A DNA stretch of 64,000 bases from the NCBI RefSeq assembly GCF_023008585.1, contig NZ_CP095390.1:3273254-3337253 (forward strand), read 5' to 3'. Below, piece by piece: positions 35,131-44,581 of this stretch. Position 1 is the first letter of the stretch. Each line of letters starts with the position of its first letter. The position numbers and the translations under genes are program-made. The notes below the pieces were generated by a model, which was not told the origin of the DNA, searched no databases, and was given only the letters and a program-made list of their open reading frames with translations. This DNA comes from Natribaculum breve. GTDB taxonomy: Archaea; Halobacteriota; Halobacteria; Halobacteriales; Natrialbaceae.

Positions 35131-35427
35131 ATGGAAACGTACCGACTCGAGATACGGGAGATGGAAACCGGCGACGGCATCGACGCCGACGTCTACGGCG
35201 CAGACGACCTGATCGAGGCGTCGACGCAGATCGCCTACGAGGACTACGACCTCGAGTCCCCTTCCGCCGGTCGGCCGTCGCCGATCGTCCGGGAGGTGAC
35301 CGCGGACGTGACGACGACCGACCTCCAGTTCGAGCGCGACGACGCCGGCTTCGTCTTTCGCGTCCTCGGCGATCGAGACGAGCTCGCGACCGAACGACTC
35401 GCGGACGAAGAGTGGGGACTCGAGTGA
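35131..35427 (+). CDS. haloarchaeal conserved hypothetical protein
   Basis: The protein is 98 residues, acidic and soluble (METYRLEIREMETGDGIDADV at the start). It is predicted to be a small mixed alpha/beta fold without cysteines or membrane segments. I do not recognise a named family. The ATG at 35131 follows a region of weak coding signal. It lies between the ferredoxin and the Lhr helicase, with ~70-base gaps on both sides, so it is probably monocistronic. Confidence 0.7.
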   Translation: METYRLEIREMETGDGIDADVYGADDLIEASTQIAYEDYDLESPSAGRPSPIVREVTADVTTTDLQFERDDAGFVFRVLGDRDELATERLADEEWGLE

Positions 35428-35503
35428 CCGACCGATTCGGTCGAAGCGGTCTGTAATGTGCGAAACAACGGTCTTATCCGACGTTCGCCCGTAGTTGGAT
35501 CCG

Positions 35504-38329
35504 ATGACCGACGGGGACGTCGCGGCGTTTACCCACCTCGGTTCGACGGTTCGGCAGGCCCTCTCCGAACGCGGTTTCTCGACGCCGACAGCGCCACAGC
35601 GACTCGCGATTCCGCCGCTCGCCGCCGGCGAGGACACGCTCGTGATCGCGCCGACCGGGAGCGGCAAGACCGAGACCGCGATGTTGCCCGTCTTCGACGA
35701 CCTCGTCGCCGACCCGCCAGACGGGTTCGGTGCGCTGTACGTCACGCCGCTGCGAGCGCTCAACCGCGACATGCGCGAACGTCTCGAGTGGTGGGGCGAG
35801 ACGCTCGACCTCGAGGTGGACGTCCGCCACGGCGACACGACCCAGTATCGACGGGGAAAGCAGGCCGAGGACCCGCCGGACGTGCTGATCACGACGCCGG
35901 AGACCCTCCAGGCAATGTTGACGGGCGAACGCCTGCGCGAGGCGCTCGCCGACGTCTCCCACGTCGTGATCGACGAGGTCCACGAGCTCGCCGCCTCCAA
36001 GCGCGGGGCGCAACTGGCGGTCGGCCTGGAACGCCTGCGCGAGCTGTCGGGCCCGTTCCAGCGGATCGGCCTCTCGGCGACGGTCGGCGACCCCGAGGCG
36101 GTCGGGCAGTTCCTGACGGGCGCTCGGCCCTGCGAGATCCGCGAGATCGACGTCGGGAGTAACGTCTCCGTGGCGGTCCGGGAGCCCGAGATAACCGAGG
36201 AGGACGAACGCCTCGCCGGCAAACTGATGACCGAACCCGAGACGGCGAGTCACGTCCGCCTGATCCGCGACCTCGTCGCCGAGCACGAGTCGACGCTGAT
36301 CTTCGTCAACACCCGACAGACGGCCGAGGCGCTTGGCTCCCGATTTCGGGAACTCGACCTGCCGATCGGCGTCCACCACGGCTCGCTCTCGAAGGAGGCC
36401 CGGATCGACGTCGAAGACCGGTTCAAGGCGGGCGAACTCGAGGGGCTGCTCTGTACCTCCTCGATGGAACTGGGCATCGACGTGGGCAGCGTCGACCACG
36501 TGATCCAGTACCAGAGCCCGCGGCAGGTGACGCGACTGCTCCAGCGGATCGGGAGGGCTGGCCACCGCATGGACGCCGTCTCCGAGGGGACGATCGTCAC
36601 GACGCGGCCGGACGACACCCTGGAGGCGCTGGCGATCGCCCGTCGCGCCCGTGCGGGCGAGGTCGAACCCGCGGCGATCCACGAGGGGAGCCTCGACGTC
36701 GTCGCCAACCAGATCCCCGGCATCGTCCAGAGCCAGGGCGCGACGTTCGTCGAGACCGCCTACGAGATCGTCTCGCGGTCGTACCCCTTCCGGACCCTCA
36801 CGGAAGCGCAGTTCCGCGACGTCCTCTCGGAACTCCACCGCAATCGGATCGTCTGGTTCGACGAAAGCGAAGACCGCATCGAGACGAGCGGCGGTACCTG
36901 GCAGTACGTCTACTCGAACCTCTCGATGATCCCCGACGAGGAGACCTACGAGGTCACGGACATCGCCTCGGGCAAACAGATCGGGACCCTAGACGAGCGG
37001 TTCGTCGTCAACTTCGCCACGCCTGGCGAGGTGTTCGTCCAGCGCGGCGAGATGTGGCGCATCGCGGAGGTCGACGACGACGAGGGGGTCGTGAAGGTCA
37101 GCCCCATCGAGGATCCCGCCGGCGAGATCCCCTCGTGGATCGGCCAGGAGATCCCGGTCCCGTACGCCGTCGCCCGGGAGGTTGGGGAGATCCGCGACGT
37201 CGCCGAAGCGCAACTCGCCGCCGGGGCCGACGGGGCCGCCGTCGCTCGAGAACTGGCGAGTCGCTACCCCGGCGACGAGTACACCGTCGAACGGGCGGTC
37301 GACCCGCTCGAGCGCCAGGTCGAAAGCGGCGCGCCAATGCCGACCGACGACCGGGTGCTGGTCGAACGCGAGGGCCGGACGGTCGTCGTCGACGCCCACC
37401 TCGGCCACATGGCCAACGAGACGCTCGGTCGGGTGCTCTCGGCGCTGCTCGGCCAGCGAACCGGCTCCTCCGTCGGTCTGGAGATCGACCCCTACCGGAT
37501 CGAACTCGAGGTGCCGACGTCGATCGCGACGAGCGACGTCCTCGAGGTACTGGAGGAGACCGACCCCGACCACGTCGAGGCGATCGTCGAACTCGGACTC
37601 AAGCGCTCCGACGCCCTCGCCTTCCGACTCTCGCAGGTGTCGGCGAAGTTCGGCGCGCTCAAACGCTGGCAGGGATCCGGTCGACTGTCGAACGACCGCC
37701 TGCTGGCCGCACTCGAGGACACGCCGATGTACGCAGAAGCCGTCCGCGAGGTGTTCCACGAAGACCTGGACGTCGAGCAGGCGAGTCGCGTGCTCGAGGC
37801 GATCCGAGAGGGTGATCTCGAGGTGGCGACGACCCGGGGACACACCCCGGTCGGACGGGGCGGTCGCTCGGCGGGGAAGGAACTGCTCGCGCCCGAGAAC
37901 GCCGACGCGAGCGTCATCGAGACGGTCCGCGAACGCATCCGGAACGACCGCGTCATCCTGCTGTGTACCCACTGCAAGGAGTGGCAGTCGAAGACGAAGG
38001 TCCGACGGGTCCGCGAGCAGCCGGAGTGTCCGAACTGCGGTTCGACCCGGATCGCGGCACTGAACCCGTGGGACGAGGAGGCGGTCGCGGCCGTCCGCGC
38101 CGAAGAGAAAGACGAGGAACAGGAGCGGCTGACCGAACGCGCCTACCGGAGTGCGAGCCTGGTCCAGAGCCACGGCAAGAAGGCCGTGATCGCGATGGCC
38201 GCCCGCGGGGTCGGACCGCACAACGCCGCCCGGATCATCAACAAACTCCGCGAGGACGAGGACGACTTCTACCGGGACATCCTGCGCCAGGAACGCGAGT
38301 ACGCACGGACCCAGTCGTTCTGGGACTGA
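35504..38329 (+). CDS. lhr: Lhr-type ATP-dependent helicase
   Basis: This 941-residue superfamily 2 helicase has motif I APTGSGKTETAM, motif II IDEVHEL, motif III LSATVGD, motif IV-V SSMELGIDVGSVDHVIQ and motif VI QRIGRAGHR. After the helicase core comes the Lhr-specific winged-helix/beta-barrel region. A C-terminal zinc finger follows (LLCTHCKEWQSKTKVRRV, ECPNCGSTRI). Lhr enzymes unwind DNA and RNA-DNA hybrids during repair. I chose the ATG at 35504, ~30 bases after a TATA-like TCTTATCCG. Confidence 0.93.
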   Translation: MTDGDVAAFTHLGSTVRQALSERGFSTPTAPQRLAIPPLAAGEDTLVIAPTGSGKTETAMLPVFDDLVADPPDGFGALYVTPLRALNRDMRERLEWWGETLDLEVDVRHGDTTQYRRGKQAEDPPDVLITTPETLQAMLTGERLREALADVSHVVIDEVHELAASKRGAQLAVGLERLRELSGPFQRIGLSATVGDPEAVGQFLTGARPCEIREIDVGSNVSVAVREPEITEEDERLAGKLMTEPETASHVRLIRDLVAEHESTLIFVNTRQTAEALGSRFRELDLPIGVHHGSLSKEARIDVEDRFKAGELEGLLCTSSMELGIDVGSVDHVIQYQSPRQVTRLLQRIGRAGHRMDAVSEGTIVTTRPDDTLEALAIARRARAGEVEPAAIHEGSLDVVANQIPGIVQSQGATFVETAYEIVSRSYPFRTLTEAQFRDVLSELHRNRIVWFDESEDRIETSGGTWQYVYSNLSMIPDEETYEVTDIASGKQIGTLDERFVVNFATPGEVFVQRGEMWRIAEVDDDEGVVKVSPIEDPAGEIPSWIGQEIPVPYAVAREVGEIRDVAEAQLAAGADGAAVARELASRYPGDEYTVERAVDPLERQVESGAPMPTDDRVLVEREGRTVVVDAHLGHMANETLGRVLSALLGQRTGSSVGLEIDPYRIELEVPTSIATSDVLEVLEETDPDHVEAIVELGLKRSDALAFRLSQVSAKFGALKRWQGSGRLSNDRLLAALEDTPMYAEAVREVFHEDLDVEQASRVLEAIREGDLEVATTRGHTPVGRGGRSAGKELLAPENADASVIETVRERIRNDRVILLCTHCKEWQSKTKVRRVREQPECPNCGSTRIAALNPWDEEAVAAVRAEEKDEEQERLTERAYRSASLVQSHGKKAVIAMAARGVGPHNAARIINKLREDEDDFYRDILRQEREYARTQSFWD

Positions 38330-38351
38330 TACCGACGGACAGCAGCCCGTA

Positions 38352-39581
38352 TCAGGCCTCGAGGTGTTCGATGCTGGCGTAGCGGCTGGCCCGCCAGCCG
38401 GTGACGACCGCGACGACCGTCCCGACGCAGAGCGCGAGGGCGAAGCCGGCGACGTAGACCTCGAGTGGCGTCTGCAGGAGTCGTTCGAAGCCGACGACTG
38501 ACGTGGCAAACCGGTTCAGTGCGGCCGCGATCGGCGGCGTGGCCGCGACGCCGACGACGCCGCCGACGAGTCCGATCAGAAGCCCCTGGACGCCGATCGT
38601 CCCAGCGAGCACCCGCCTGGAGAGGCCGACGGCTCGCAGCGCCGCGAGTTCGTCTCGCTGCTGGTAGGCCACGAGCGCGAACAGGTTGATCGTGAGGACC
38701 ACGCCGCCGACTACCGCCAGGCCGACGAGCGTCACGCCGCTTGCGAGCACGAGGGTTCGCTCCCGGAACATCGACTCGAGTTGGTCGTCGCTCGTTCGGA
38801 CGTCGTACTGCGAGTACTCCGCGGCGAGGTCGTCCCGGACGGCGTCCCGGTCTGCTCCCTCCGCGACGTCGGCGGTGATGAACGTCGCCCGGTCCGTGCC
38901 CGACGTTCCGGCGACCGCCTGGAGGTCCGCGAGCGGAACCGTCACCGCGGGCGAGCCCAGGTACGTCGAGTAGTACGAGGAGGTGCCGACGACGGTGAAC
39001 TCGTATCGGGCCGTCTCCCGGCTGGTGCCGACGTAGATCGTCTCGCCGACCGAGACGCCGAGGTCGTCGGCGAGTCGGGGGTCGATCACGATCTCCTCCC
39101 GCGTCGGTTCGTCGGTGGGTTCGCGGGGGTAGGGATCTCCCTCGGGTTCGAACCCGTGGCCCGCCTCGAAGTCGAACGCGTCGTGGGTTTGCTGGACGCC
39201 GACGGCGGGCACGCGCTCGAGTTCCGAGGGATCGGTGCCGACGTAGACGTCGTGCATCGCGATCGGCGAGGCGGTGCGGACGTCGTCGCGGGCGGTGAGG
39301 TCCGCCGAGATCTCGTGTGCGCCGACGATCGGGTTCTCCGTGCCGCTCGAGGAGGGATCGATCGGGTCGTTCGTGATCCAGATGTCCCGGTTCGCCCGGT
39401 CTAACCCCTCCTCGCCCATCTCGACGACGCCGACGCCGAGGCTCGCGAGCAGCGTCACCGAGAGCACCGCCAGCGCGACCGCGAGCGTGGTGAGGACGGT
39501 CCGACCGGGGGATCGGCGAAGCTGTGCGAGCGCGAGTCCGACGACGGCGCTCACACGCGCGACCGCTCCGCGAACGCTCAT
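38352..39581 (-). CDS. ABC transporter permease, MacB/FtsX type
   Basis: This 409-residue protein has one N-terminal helix (RRSPGRTVLTTLAVALAVLSVTLLASLG), a large extracytoplasmic domain (about 60-270) and three C-terminal helices with the FtsX signature (LVGLAVVGGVVLTINLFALVAYQQRDELAALRAVGLSRR). It ends the three-gene exporter operon ATPase-permease-permease. Its start overlaps the stop of the upstream permease. Such systems export lipoproteins, peptides or drugs, or transmit envelope signals; the cargo is unknown. Confidence 0.9.
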   Translation of the reverse strand: MSVRGAVARVSAVVGLALAQLRRSPGRTVLTTLAVALAVLSVTLLASLGVGVVEMGEEGLDRANRDIWITNDPIDPSSSGTENPIVGAHEISADLTARDDVRTASPIAMHDVYVGTDPSELERVPAVGVQQTHDAFDFEAGHGFEPEGDPYPREPTDEPTREEIVIDPRLADDLGVSVGETIYVGTSRETARYEFTVVGTSSYYSTYLGSPAVTVPLADLQAVAGTSGTDRATFITADVAEGADRDAVRDDLAAEYSQYDVRTSDDQLESMFRERTLVLASGVTLVGLAVVGGVVLTINLFALVAYQQRDELAALRAVGLSRRVLAGTIGVQGLLIGLVGGVVGVAATPPIAAALNRFATSVVGFERLLQTPLEVYVAGFALALCVGTVVAVVTGWRASRYASIEHLEA

Positions 39582-40834
39582 CGGCTCACCTCCTCCAGGA
39601 TGGTCGTCCGGGCGGCGACCGCGAGCGGGTAGGGGACGGCCACCAGTCCGGACAGCAACGCGACGACGATGGCGTACGGTACGAACAGGGGGTGGGCGAT
39701 CGCGACGGTTCCCGGGGCGACCGTCGCGCCGGCGACGGCGTTGACGGCGGCGATCCCCGCGACGCCGAGTCCGACGCCCAGGAGCGCGCCACACAGCGTC
39801 GTGACAAGCGTCGAAATCGCGACGACCGCGAGCCGACTGTGCGTCGGGAACCCGACAGCCTCGAGGACGGCGAGCGTTCGGCGATCCTCGTCGACGGTCA
39901 TCCCCATGGTCGTCGCGACGAACGACGCACAGATCGTCACGCCGACGAGCAGCGCGATCGCGCTCGTCGCGAACGCGAGTCCGTCGTCGAACAGCGCCGC
40001 TGGATCGACGCCGCGCTCGGACGCGACCGCCGCGTCCGGATACGCGTCGGCGGCGGCCGACTCGGCCGCGCCGGCCTCGCCCCACACCAGTACCCAGTCG
40101 GCCAGTTCGCCGTCGTCACCGCCCGACACGGACTGGAGTTCGCTCAGGTGGACGAGCGCGACCGGCACGTCGGCATCGCGTCCGTCCGCCGCGGCGTCGA
40201 CGGCCGTCACGGTGAACGACGGTGCGTCGTCGCCCGTCCGCACGCTCGAGGCAGCGAGTTCGTCGCCGGTCGACGCGCCGAGCCGTTCGGCCGCGTCACG
40301 CGAGAGGACGAGTTCGCCGGTTCGGGGCCCGTCGTACGATCCCTCGGCGTAGTGGGGATCGCCCGACTCGAGGGAGTCCGTCGACAGCCCCGCGACGGTC
40401 CGTGGCTGTTCGTCGGGGACGACGCCGACGACGAGGACGTGGGTCGCGTCGCCATCTGCCGTCTCGAGTTGCACCGTCTCGACGAGGACGGGCGAGGCGT
40501 GCTCGACGCCCGCCCGCGAGCGGATCGCCGCGGCCCGTTCGTTGGTCGCGCCGAGTCGCGGCCCCTCGACGCCGTCGACGGCCGACAGCGTCCCGCTCTC
40601 TTCGGGCGCGACTCGGACGGCGGCGTCGTCCGTGGCCACGGCACCCCCGCCGGCGAGCGCCAGTGCGATTCCGGTGACGACCAGCAAGAGCGCGATCGTC
40701 AGCGCGACAGCGCCGGTCGTCGCCGCGACGCGACCCGCCGTGGTCCGCGTGGCGCGTTTCCACAGCCGGGTGGTCGAGAGGCCGACGAGGCCGGCCCACC
40801 GCGTTCGTCGTCGCCCGCCGCCGTCACCGCTCAT
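39578..40834 (-). CDS. ABC transporter permease, MacB/FtsX type
   Basis: This 418-residue protein has the same layout as its neighbour: N-terminal helix (TGAVALTIALLLVVTGIALALAGG), exterior domain and three C-terminal helices (ATSAIALLVGVTICASFVATTMGM, then DRRTLAVLEAVGF, then YAIVVALLSGLVAVPYPLAV). It overlaps the ATPase gene (11 bp) and the second permease (4 bp). The two permeases probably form a heterodimer. Confidence 0.9.
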   Translation of the reverse strand: MSGDGGGRRRTRWAGLVGLSTTRLWKRATRTTAGRVAATTGAVALTIALLLVVTGIALALAGGGAVATDDAAVRVAPEESGTLSAVDGVEGPRLGATNERAAAIRSRAGVEHASPVLVETVQLETADGDATHVLVVGVVPDEQPRTVAGLSTDSLESGDPHYAEGSYDGPRTGELVLSRDAAERLGASTGDELAASSVRTGDDAPSFTVTAVDAAADGRDADVPVALVHLSELQSVSGGDDGELADWVLVWGEAGAAESAAADAYPDAAVASERGVDPAALFDDGLAFATSAIALLVGVTICASFVATTMGMTVDEDRRTLAVLEAVGFPTHSRLAVVAISTLVTTLCGALLGVGLGVAGIAAVNAVAGATVAPGTVAIAHPLFVPYAIVVALLSGLVAVPYPLAVAARTTILEEVSR

Positions 40835-41588
40835 CGTCGACCACCGCTCCGTCGCGAAGCGAGACCACTCGATCGGCGACGGCCAGCGTCGCGGCGTCGT
40901 GGGACGCGACCAGCACCGCCCGGTCGCGCCCGACGTCGGTCAACACCTCGAGGACGTCCGCACCGGTCGCCGTGTCGAGTTCGCCCGTCGGCTCGTCGGC
41001 GACGATCACGTCCGGGTCCGTCGCCAGCGCCCGGGCGATCGCGACGCGCTGGCACTCGCCGCCGCTGAGCTCGCCGGGGAGGTGGGTGACGCGATCGCCG
41101 AGTCCCACCTGCTCGAGCAGCGTCGTCGCGCGCTCGCGCCGTCTGGATCGCGGGATGCCCGCCTGGACGAGCGGCAACGCGACGTTCGCGCGGGCCGACA
41201 GCGACGGGAGCAGGTGAAAGCGCTGGAAGACGATGCCCACGTGGCGACGTCGCAGTCGCGCTCGCTCCCGGTCGGAGAGTGCGGTGACGTCGGTGCCGAG
41301 CAGTTCGACGGTGCCGTCGGTCGGCACCAGGAGGCCGGCGACAGCGTGGAGGATCGTCGACTTGCCGCTCCCGCTCGGTCCGGAGAGGCCGACGACGTCA
41401 CCCGCCCGCACCTCGAAGGAGACTCCCCGGAGTGCGGTCACCGATCGCTCGCCGCTCGAGCGAAACCGTCGGCCGCTCGAGCCGTACTCGTGGGTGACGT
41501 CGGCGAGACGAACTGCTGCCGTCGAGTCGTCCCCGTCGGTCGCCCCGGCGGTCGACGAGAACGTGTTCCGAAGTGATCGGTGGATCAT
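40824..41588 (-). CDS. ABC transporter ATP-binding protein, MacB/LolD type
   Basis: This ~254-residue ATPase has Walker A GPSGSGKST, Q-loop VFQRFHLLPSL, signature LSGGECQRVAIARAL, Walker B VIVADEPTGELD and H-loop ASHDAAT. It is the LolD/MacB type that pairs with FtsX-like permeases, as here. I chose the ATG at 41586-41588. An earlier in-frame ATG at 41660 is possible, but the 24 extra codons use A/T-ending triplets untypical of the gene. Confidence 0.9.
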   Translation of the reverse strand: MIHRSLRNTFSSTAGATDGDDSTAAVRLADVTHEYGSSGRRFRSSGERSVTALRGVSFEVRAGDVVGLSGPSGSGKSTILHAVAGLLVPTDGTVELLGTDVTALSDRERARLRRRHVGIVFQRFHLLPSLSARANVALPLVQAGIPRSRRRERATTLLEQVGLGDRVTHLPGELSGGECQRVAIARALATDPDVIVADEPTGELDTATGADVLEVLTDVGRDRAVLVASHDAATLAVADRVVSLRDGAVVDDER

Positions 41589-42154
41589 CCTTACGGACTC
41601 AACTCGATCCAGCGGACGGCGCGACGACCCATTGTTTCTGTCTACCTTCTCGTCGCCCATGCGGTCGTTTACCGTCGCGGCCGAACGTTTCCCGTCTCGT
41701 CGTCGTCACTCGCACTGTAATCGCCTGCAGACCGTCTTCGTCGCCGACTGCTGTCTCTTCGGGACGGTATTCGTCGCGACACCGTCAGCGACGCTCGAGT
41801 TTCGTCGGTCGTGACCGTTCGGCGACGCCGAAGGCGGGCCGAAATTCGAACGTACAGTTGACTGTCCGGCTTTCGTGACGGTACCGACGGCGACGAACCG
41901 ATCGGTCGTGGCCGAATCGCAGCCAGAACCTGTCTGTGGCGGCGATCCAGGCGATTGCGCCCGGCAGCCGACGGCTGCTCGAGATCCGTCAGCCGTCGGA
42001 AAAGGCCGGCACTACCGCCGACGGATCGTCGGTAGCCGGCGAATAGAGCCGATCAGTTGCGAAGAGAGTCACGATAGCGAACTCTTACAGCGGGACGGCG
42101 GTCGTCGACGCCAATCCCGTAACTGCCAAACCACTCCGGTTCGATTGCTCGAGC
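41589..42154. other. non-coding region between divergent ABC exporter and decarboxylase genes
   Basis: About 565 bases of lower GC than the neighbours. I see no frame with native codon use. It holds a short inverted repeat CAGCCG-A-CGGCTG at 41965-41977 followed by CAGCCG again, and must contain promoters for both flanking operons, though no strong TATA is evident. Confidence 0.5.
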
Positions 42155-42889
42155 ATGAACTTCGCACCCGGGGCGTGGCGGTACGCCGTTTTCCCCCTGC
42201 TCGCCGCGCCGTTCGCGTTCGTCTTCAGCGTGACCGCGAGCGCCGTGGCGCTCGCGCTGGGCGTCGCGACGCTCGCGTTCTTTCGCGATCCGGAGCGCTC
42301 GCCGCCACCGGCCGGCATCGTCTCGCCCGCCGACGGCAAAGTCTCGGTCGTCAGAGAGGAGGGCGACCGGGTTCGCCTGGGCGTCTTCATGAACGTCTGG
42401 AACGTCCACGTCGTCCGGGCACCGTTCGGCGGCACCGTCGAGGCGGTCGACCACTCGCCGGGTGCGCACAGGCCCGCGTTCTCGAAGGACTCGGACCGGA
42501 ACGAAAAGGTTCGCGTTCAGTTCGCCGGCGACGGGGACGGGGACGAGGACGACCACGAGGTGACGCTCATCGCCGGCGCGTTCGCCCGTCGCATCCACCC
42601 CTACGTCGAACCCGGCGACGACCTCGAGCGGGGCGAGCGACTCGGCCACATCGCGTTCGGAAGCCGCGTCGACGTGCTCTTTCCACCGTCCGTCGACCGC
42701 GCGGACGTCGCCGTCGACCTGGGCGAGAAGGTAACGGCGGGCGAGACCATCGTCCTCGAGGAAGACGCCGGGTTCGCGGTCGACTCCGTCCTCGAGGACG
42801 ACGGGGAAACCGGACCCGAGGACGTGTCCGACGAAACGGATTTGAGCGACGACGATAAATCGAACGACGGTGAACGTTCGTGGACCTGA
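42155..42889 (+). CDS. psd: archaetidylserine/phosphatidylserine decarboxylase-related protein
   Basis: This 244-residue protein has two N-terminal membrane helices, then the decarboxylase core: VATLAFFRDPERSPP, GIVSPADGKVSVV, VFMNVWNVHVVRAPF and the self-cleavage region HIAFGSRVDVLFPP, with the serine that becomes the pyruvoyl cofactor. It converts the serine head group of membrane lipids to ethanolamine. The C-terminus has an acidic tail. The following gene starts 10 bp before its stop. Confidence 0.9.
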   Translation: MNFAPGAWRYAVFPLLAAPFAFVFSVTASAVALALGVATLAFFRDPERSPPPAGIVSPADGKVSVVREEGDRVRLGVFMNVWNVHVVRAPFGGTVEAVDHSPGAHRPAFSKDSDRNEKVRVQFAGDGDGDEDDHEVTLIAGAFARRIHPYVEPGDDLERGERLGHIAFGSRVDVLFPPSVDRADVAVDLGEKVTAGETIVLEEDAGFAVDSVLEDDGETGPEDVSDETDLSDDDKSNDGERSWT

Positions 42890-43881
42890 CGCGTCGACAG
42901 CTGCTCGCGGCCGTCGCCGGTAGCGGCGTCGTCGTCGGCGGCGGGAAGGCGGTCGACAACGTCTTTCTCGGCTACGACCGACTGACGGGAACGAACCTGC
43001 AACGACAGGACCTCGATCCGCTCGTCGCCGAGCGACTGTACCCCTCCGGCGAGCGCGTCGCGACGGTCGACGGCTATCGGATTACACAGGACGACGGCGT
43101 CGTCTCGATCCGCGACGGTGACGGCGATGGCGACGAGTCGCTCGCGTCGTTCGACCCGTCGACGGCCGACCCCGAAGACGCCGCCGCAGTCGACGAGGAC
43201 CTCGGCCTCGCCGACGGCCCGTTAGAGCAACTGGTCGCCGACCTGGGGGCGCTCGAGGCGGGCGACGTACAGTTTCGCTACGACAGCTACCCCGAGTTTT
43301 TCGATCTCGTCGCCGCGAGCGAGGATCGTCCCTACACCGTGTCGGCGCTCCGGGGTCGGCGCTCCGTGAACGCGACGCTGATCGAGGGGTTCGCGAACGC
43401 CGACCCGGCCGATCCGGAGGCGATCGTCGAAGGACTCGTCGACGGCTTTCGCGAGCACACCTCCTACGACGTGCCGCGGTACGCCGCCGGGTCGATCGAG
43501 GACAACGTCATCTTCGGTCTGCACGACCTCCGCCAGTACTTCGAGTCGCCGACGGACTTCGGATCGATCGTCGACGGGAACACCGGCCTGTTCTGTTACG
43601 AGCTCACCCGTCGGTCCGTCGACGCGCTCCAGGCCGTCCCCGCCACGGAACAGACCACGCCGGTCTTCGCGGGCTACGTCAAAGACGACCGACACAAACA
43701 CGTCTACACGATCGTCGCGAGCGCGATCCGCGAGGACGGCGCGCTCGTCGTCCCCGTGACGTTCGTCGATTACACCCACTCGACGCTGTACGACGACCTC
43801 CGCCTTCGCTGGCTCCTCGGGGAAGGGCTCGACGCCTACGACGCCCGCCACAGGGCGACGAGCGTCGGCTGGTACCGGTAG
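42880..43881 (+). CDS. haloarchaeal hypothetical exported protein with Tat-like signal
   Basis: This 333-residue protein starts at a GTG inside psd. The N-terminus TRRQLLAAVAGSGVVVGGG has the twin-arginine pattern followed by a hydrophobic stretch, so it is probably exported folded or lipid-anchored. The later part (FGLHDLRQYFESPTDF, then LFCYELTRRSVDALQAVP, then HVYTIVASAIREDGALVVPVTFVDYTHSTLYDDLRLRW) looks like a single globular domain. I do not recognise the family. Coupling to psd suggests an envelope role. Confidence 0.75.
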   Translation: MDLTRRQLLAAVAGSGVVVGGGKAVDNVFLGYDRLTGTNLQRQDLDPLVAERLYPSGERVATVDGYRITQDDGVVSIRDGDGDGDESLASFDPSTADPEDAAAVDEDLGLADGPLEQLVADLGALEAGDVQFRYDSYPEFFDLVAASEDRPYTVSALRGRRSVNATLIEGFANADPADPEAIVEGLVDGFREHTSYDVPRYAAGSIEDNVIFGLHDLRQYFESPTDFGSIVDGNTGLFCYELTRRSVDALQAVPATEQTTPVFAGYVKDDRHKHVYTIVASAIREDGALVVPVTFVDYTHSTLYDDLRLRWLLGEGLDAYDARHRATSVGWYR

Positions 43882-43884
43882 TAC

Positions 43885-44496
43885 TCACTCGAGGACGACC
43901 CCGACCTCGTTTCGCCGCAAGAACGGCGGCGTCAACGGGTCGTTGTACTGCAACACGAACGGCTCGGCTGCCGGCTCGAGGTCGTGAGCCGCGAGCGTCT
44001 CGAGGAGGTCCCGCTCGTACCGCTCGACGCGCTCGTCGGTCGCGTACCACGAGAACGGCCGGACCGCGACGGTCTTTGGCTCCTCGAGAACCAGGTCGAC
44101 CGACGGATCGGTCGGGGCAGGTGCCGACTCGCCGTCGTACTCCCGTGGGAGGTAAAAGCCCATGGTCACGCCGTCGTCTGCCGAACTCGAGCGAACCGGC
44201 GCGGTCATCGCGATGCGGGCGCTCTCCGTGCGCACCGGAGCCGTCATCTCGATCTCGGATCGCTGGGCGTTCGTCCCCGTAATGTACCGGTAGAGTCGGC
44301 CGAACGCCGTCCGCGAGTCCGGCGCGGTCGTCTCCGCGAGAATCGCCGCGGGATAGCGCCTGATCTCGACGCCGTCGAGCGTCCGCAGCGTCGTGTACTC
44401 GATTCGTTCGGTCGTCTCCCTGACGTACAGCCCCCAGCCGATCCACAGCGCCACGAGTCCACCCACGACGCCCAGTAGTCGGGCAATTCGTCCCAT
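43885..44496 (-). CDS. SOUL family heme-binding protein
   Basis: This 203-residue protein has an N-terminal membrane helix (LLGVVGGLVALWIGWGLYV) and a SOUL/HEBP domain: RYPAAILAETTAP, AFGRLYRYITGTNAQRSEIEMTAPV, IAMTAPV and MGFYLPREYDG. SOUL proteins bind heme or other tetrapyrroles. The ATG at 44494-44496 begins the membrane helix. It is convergent with the Tat-signal gene, only a few bases away. Confidence 0.88.
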   Translation of the reverse strand: MGRIARLLGVVGGLVALWIGWGLYVRETTERIEYTTLRTLDGVEIRRYPAAILAETTAPDSRTAFGRLYRYITGTNAQRSEIEMTAPVRTESARIAMTAPVRSSSADDGVTMGFYLPREYDGESAPAPTDPSVDLVLEEPKTVAVRPFSWYATDERVERYERDLLETLAAHDLEPAAEPFVLQYNDPLTPPFLRRNEVGVVLE

Positions 44497-44581
44497 GCCG
44501 GACCCTCGTCGGCCAGGGAAAAATATGGCGTTTACGTCGAACCGGACAGTCCCGAGAGCCGACCGGTCGACGGGACGTCGC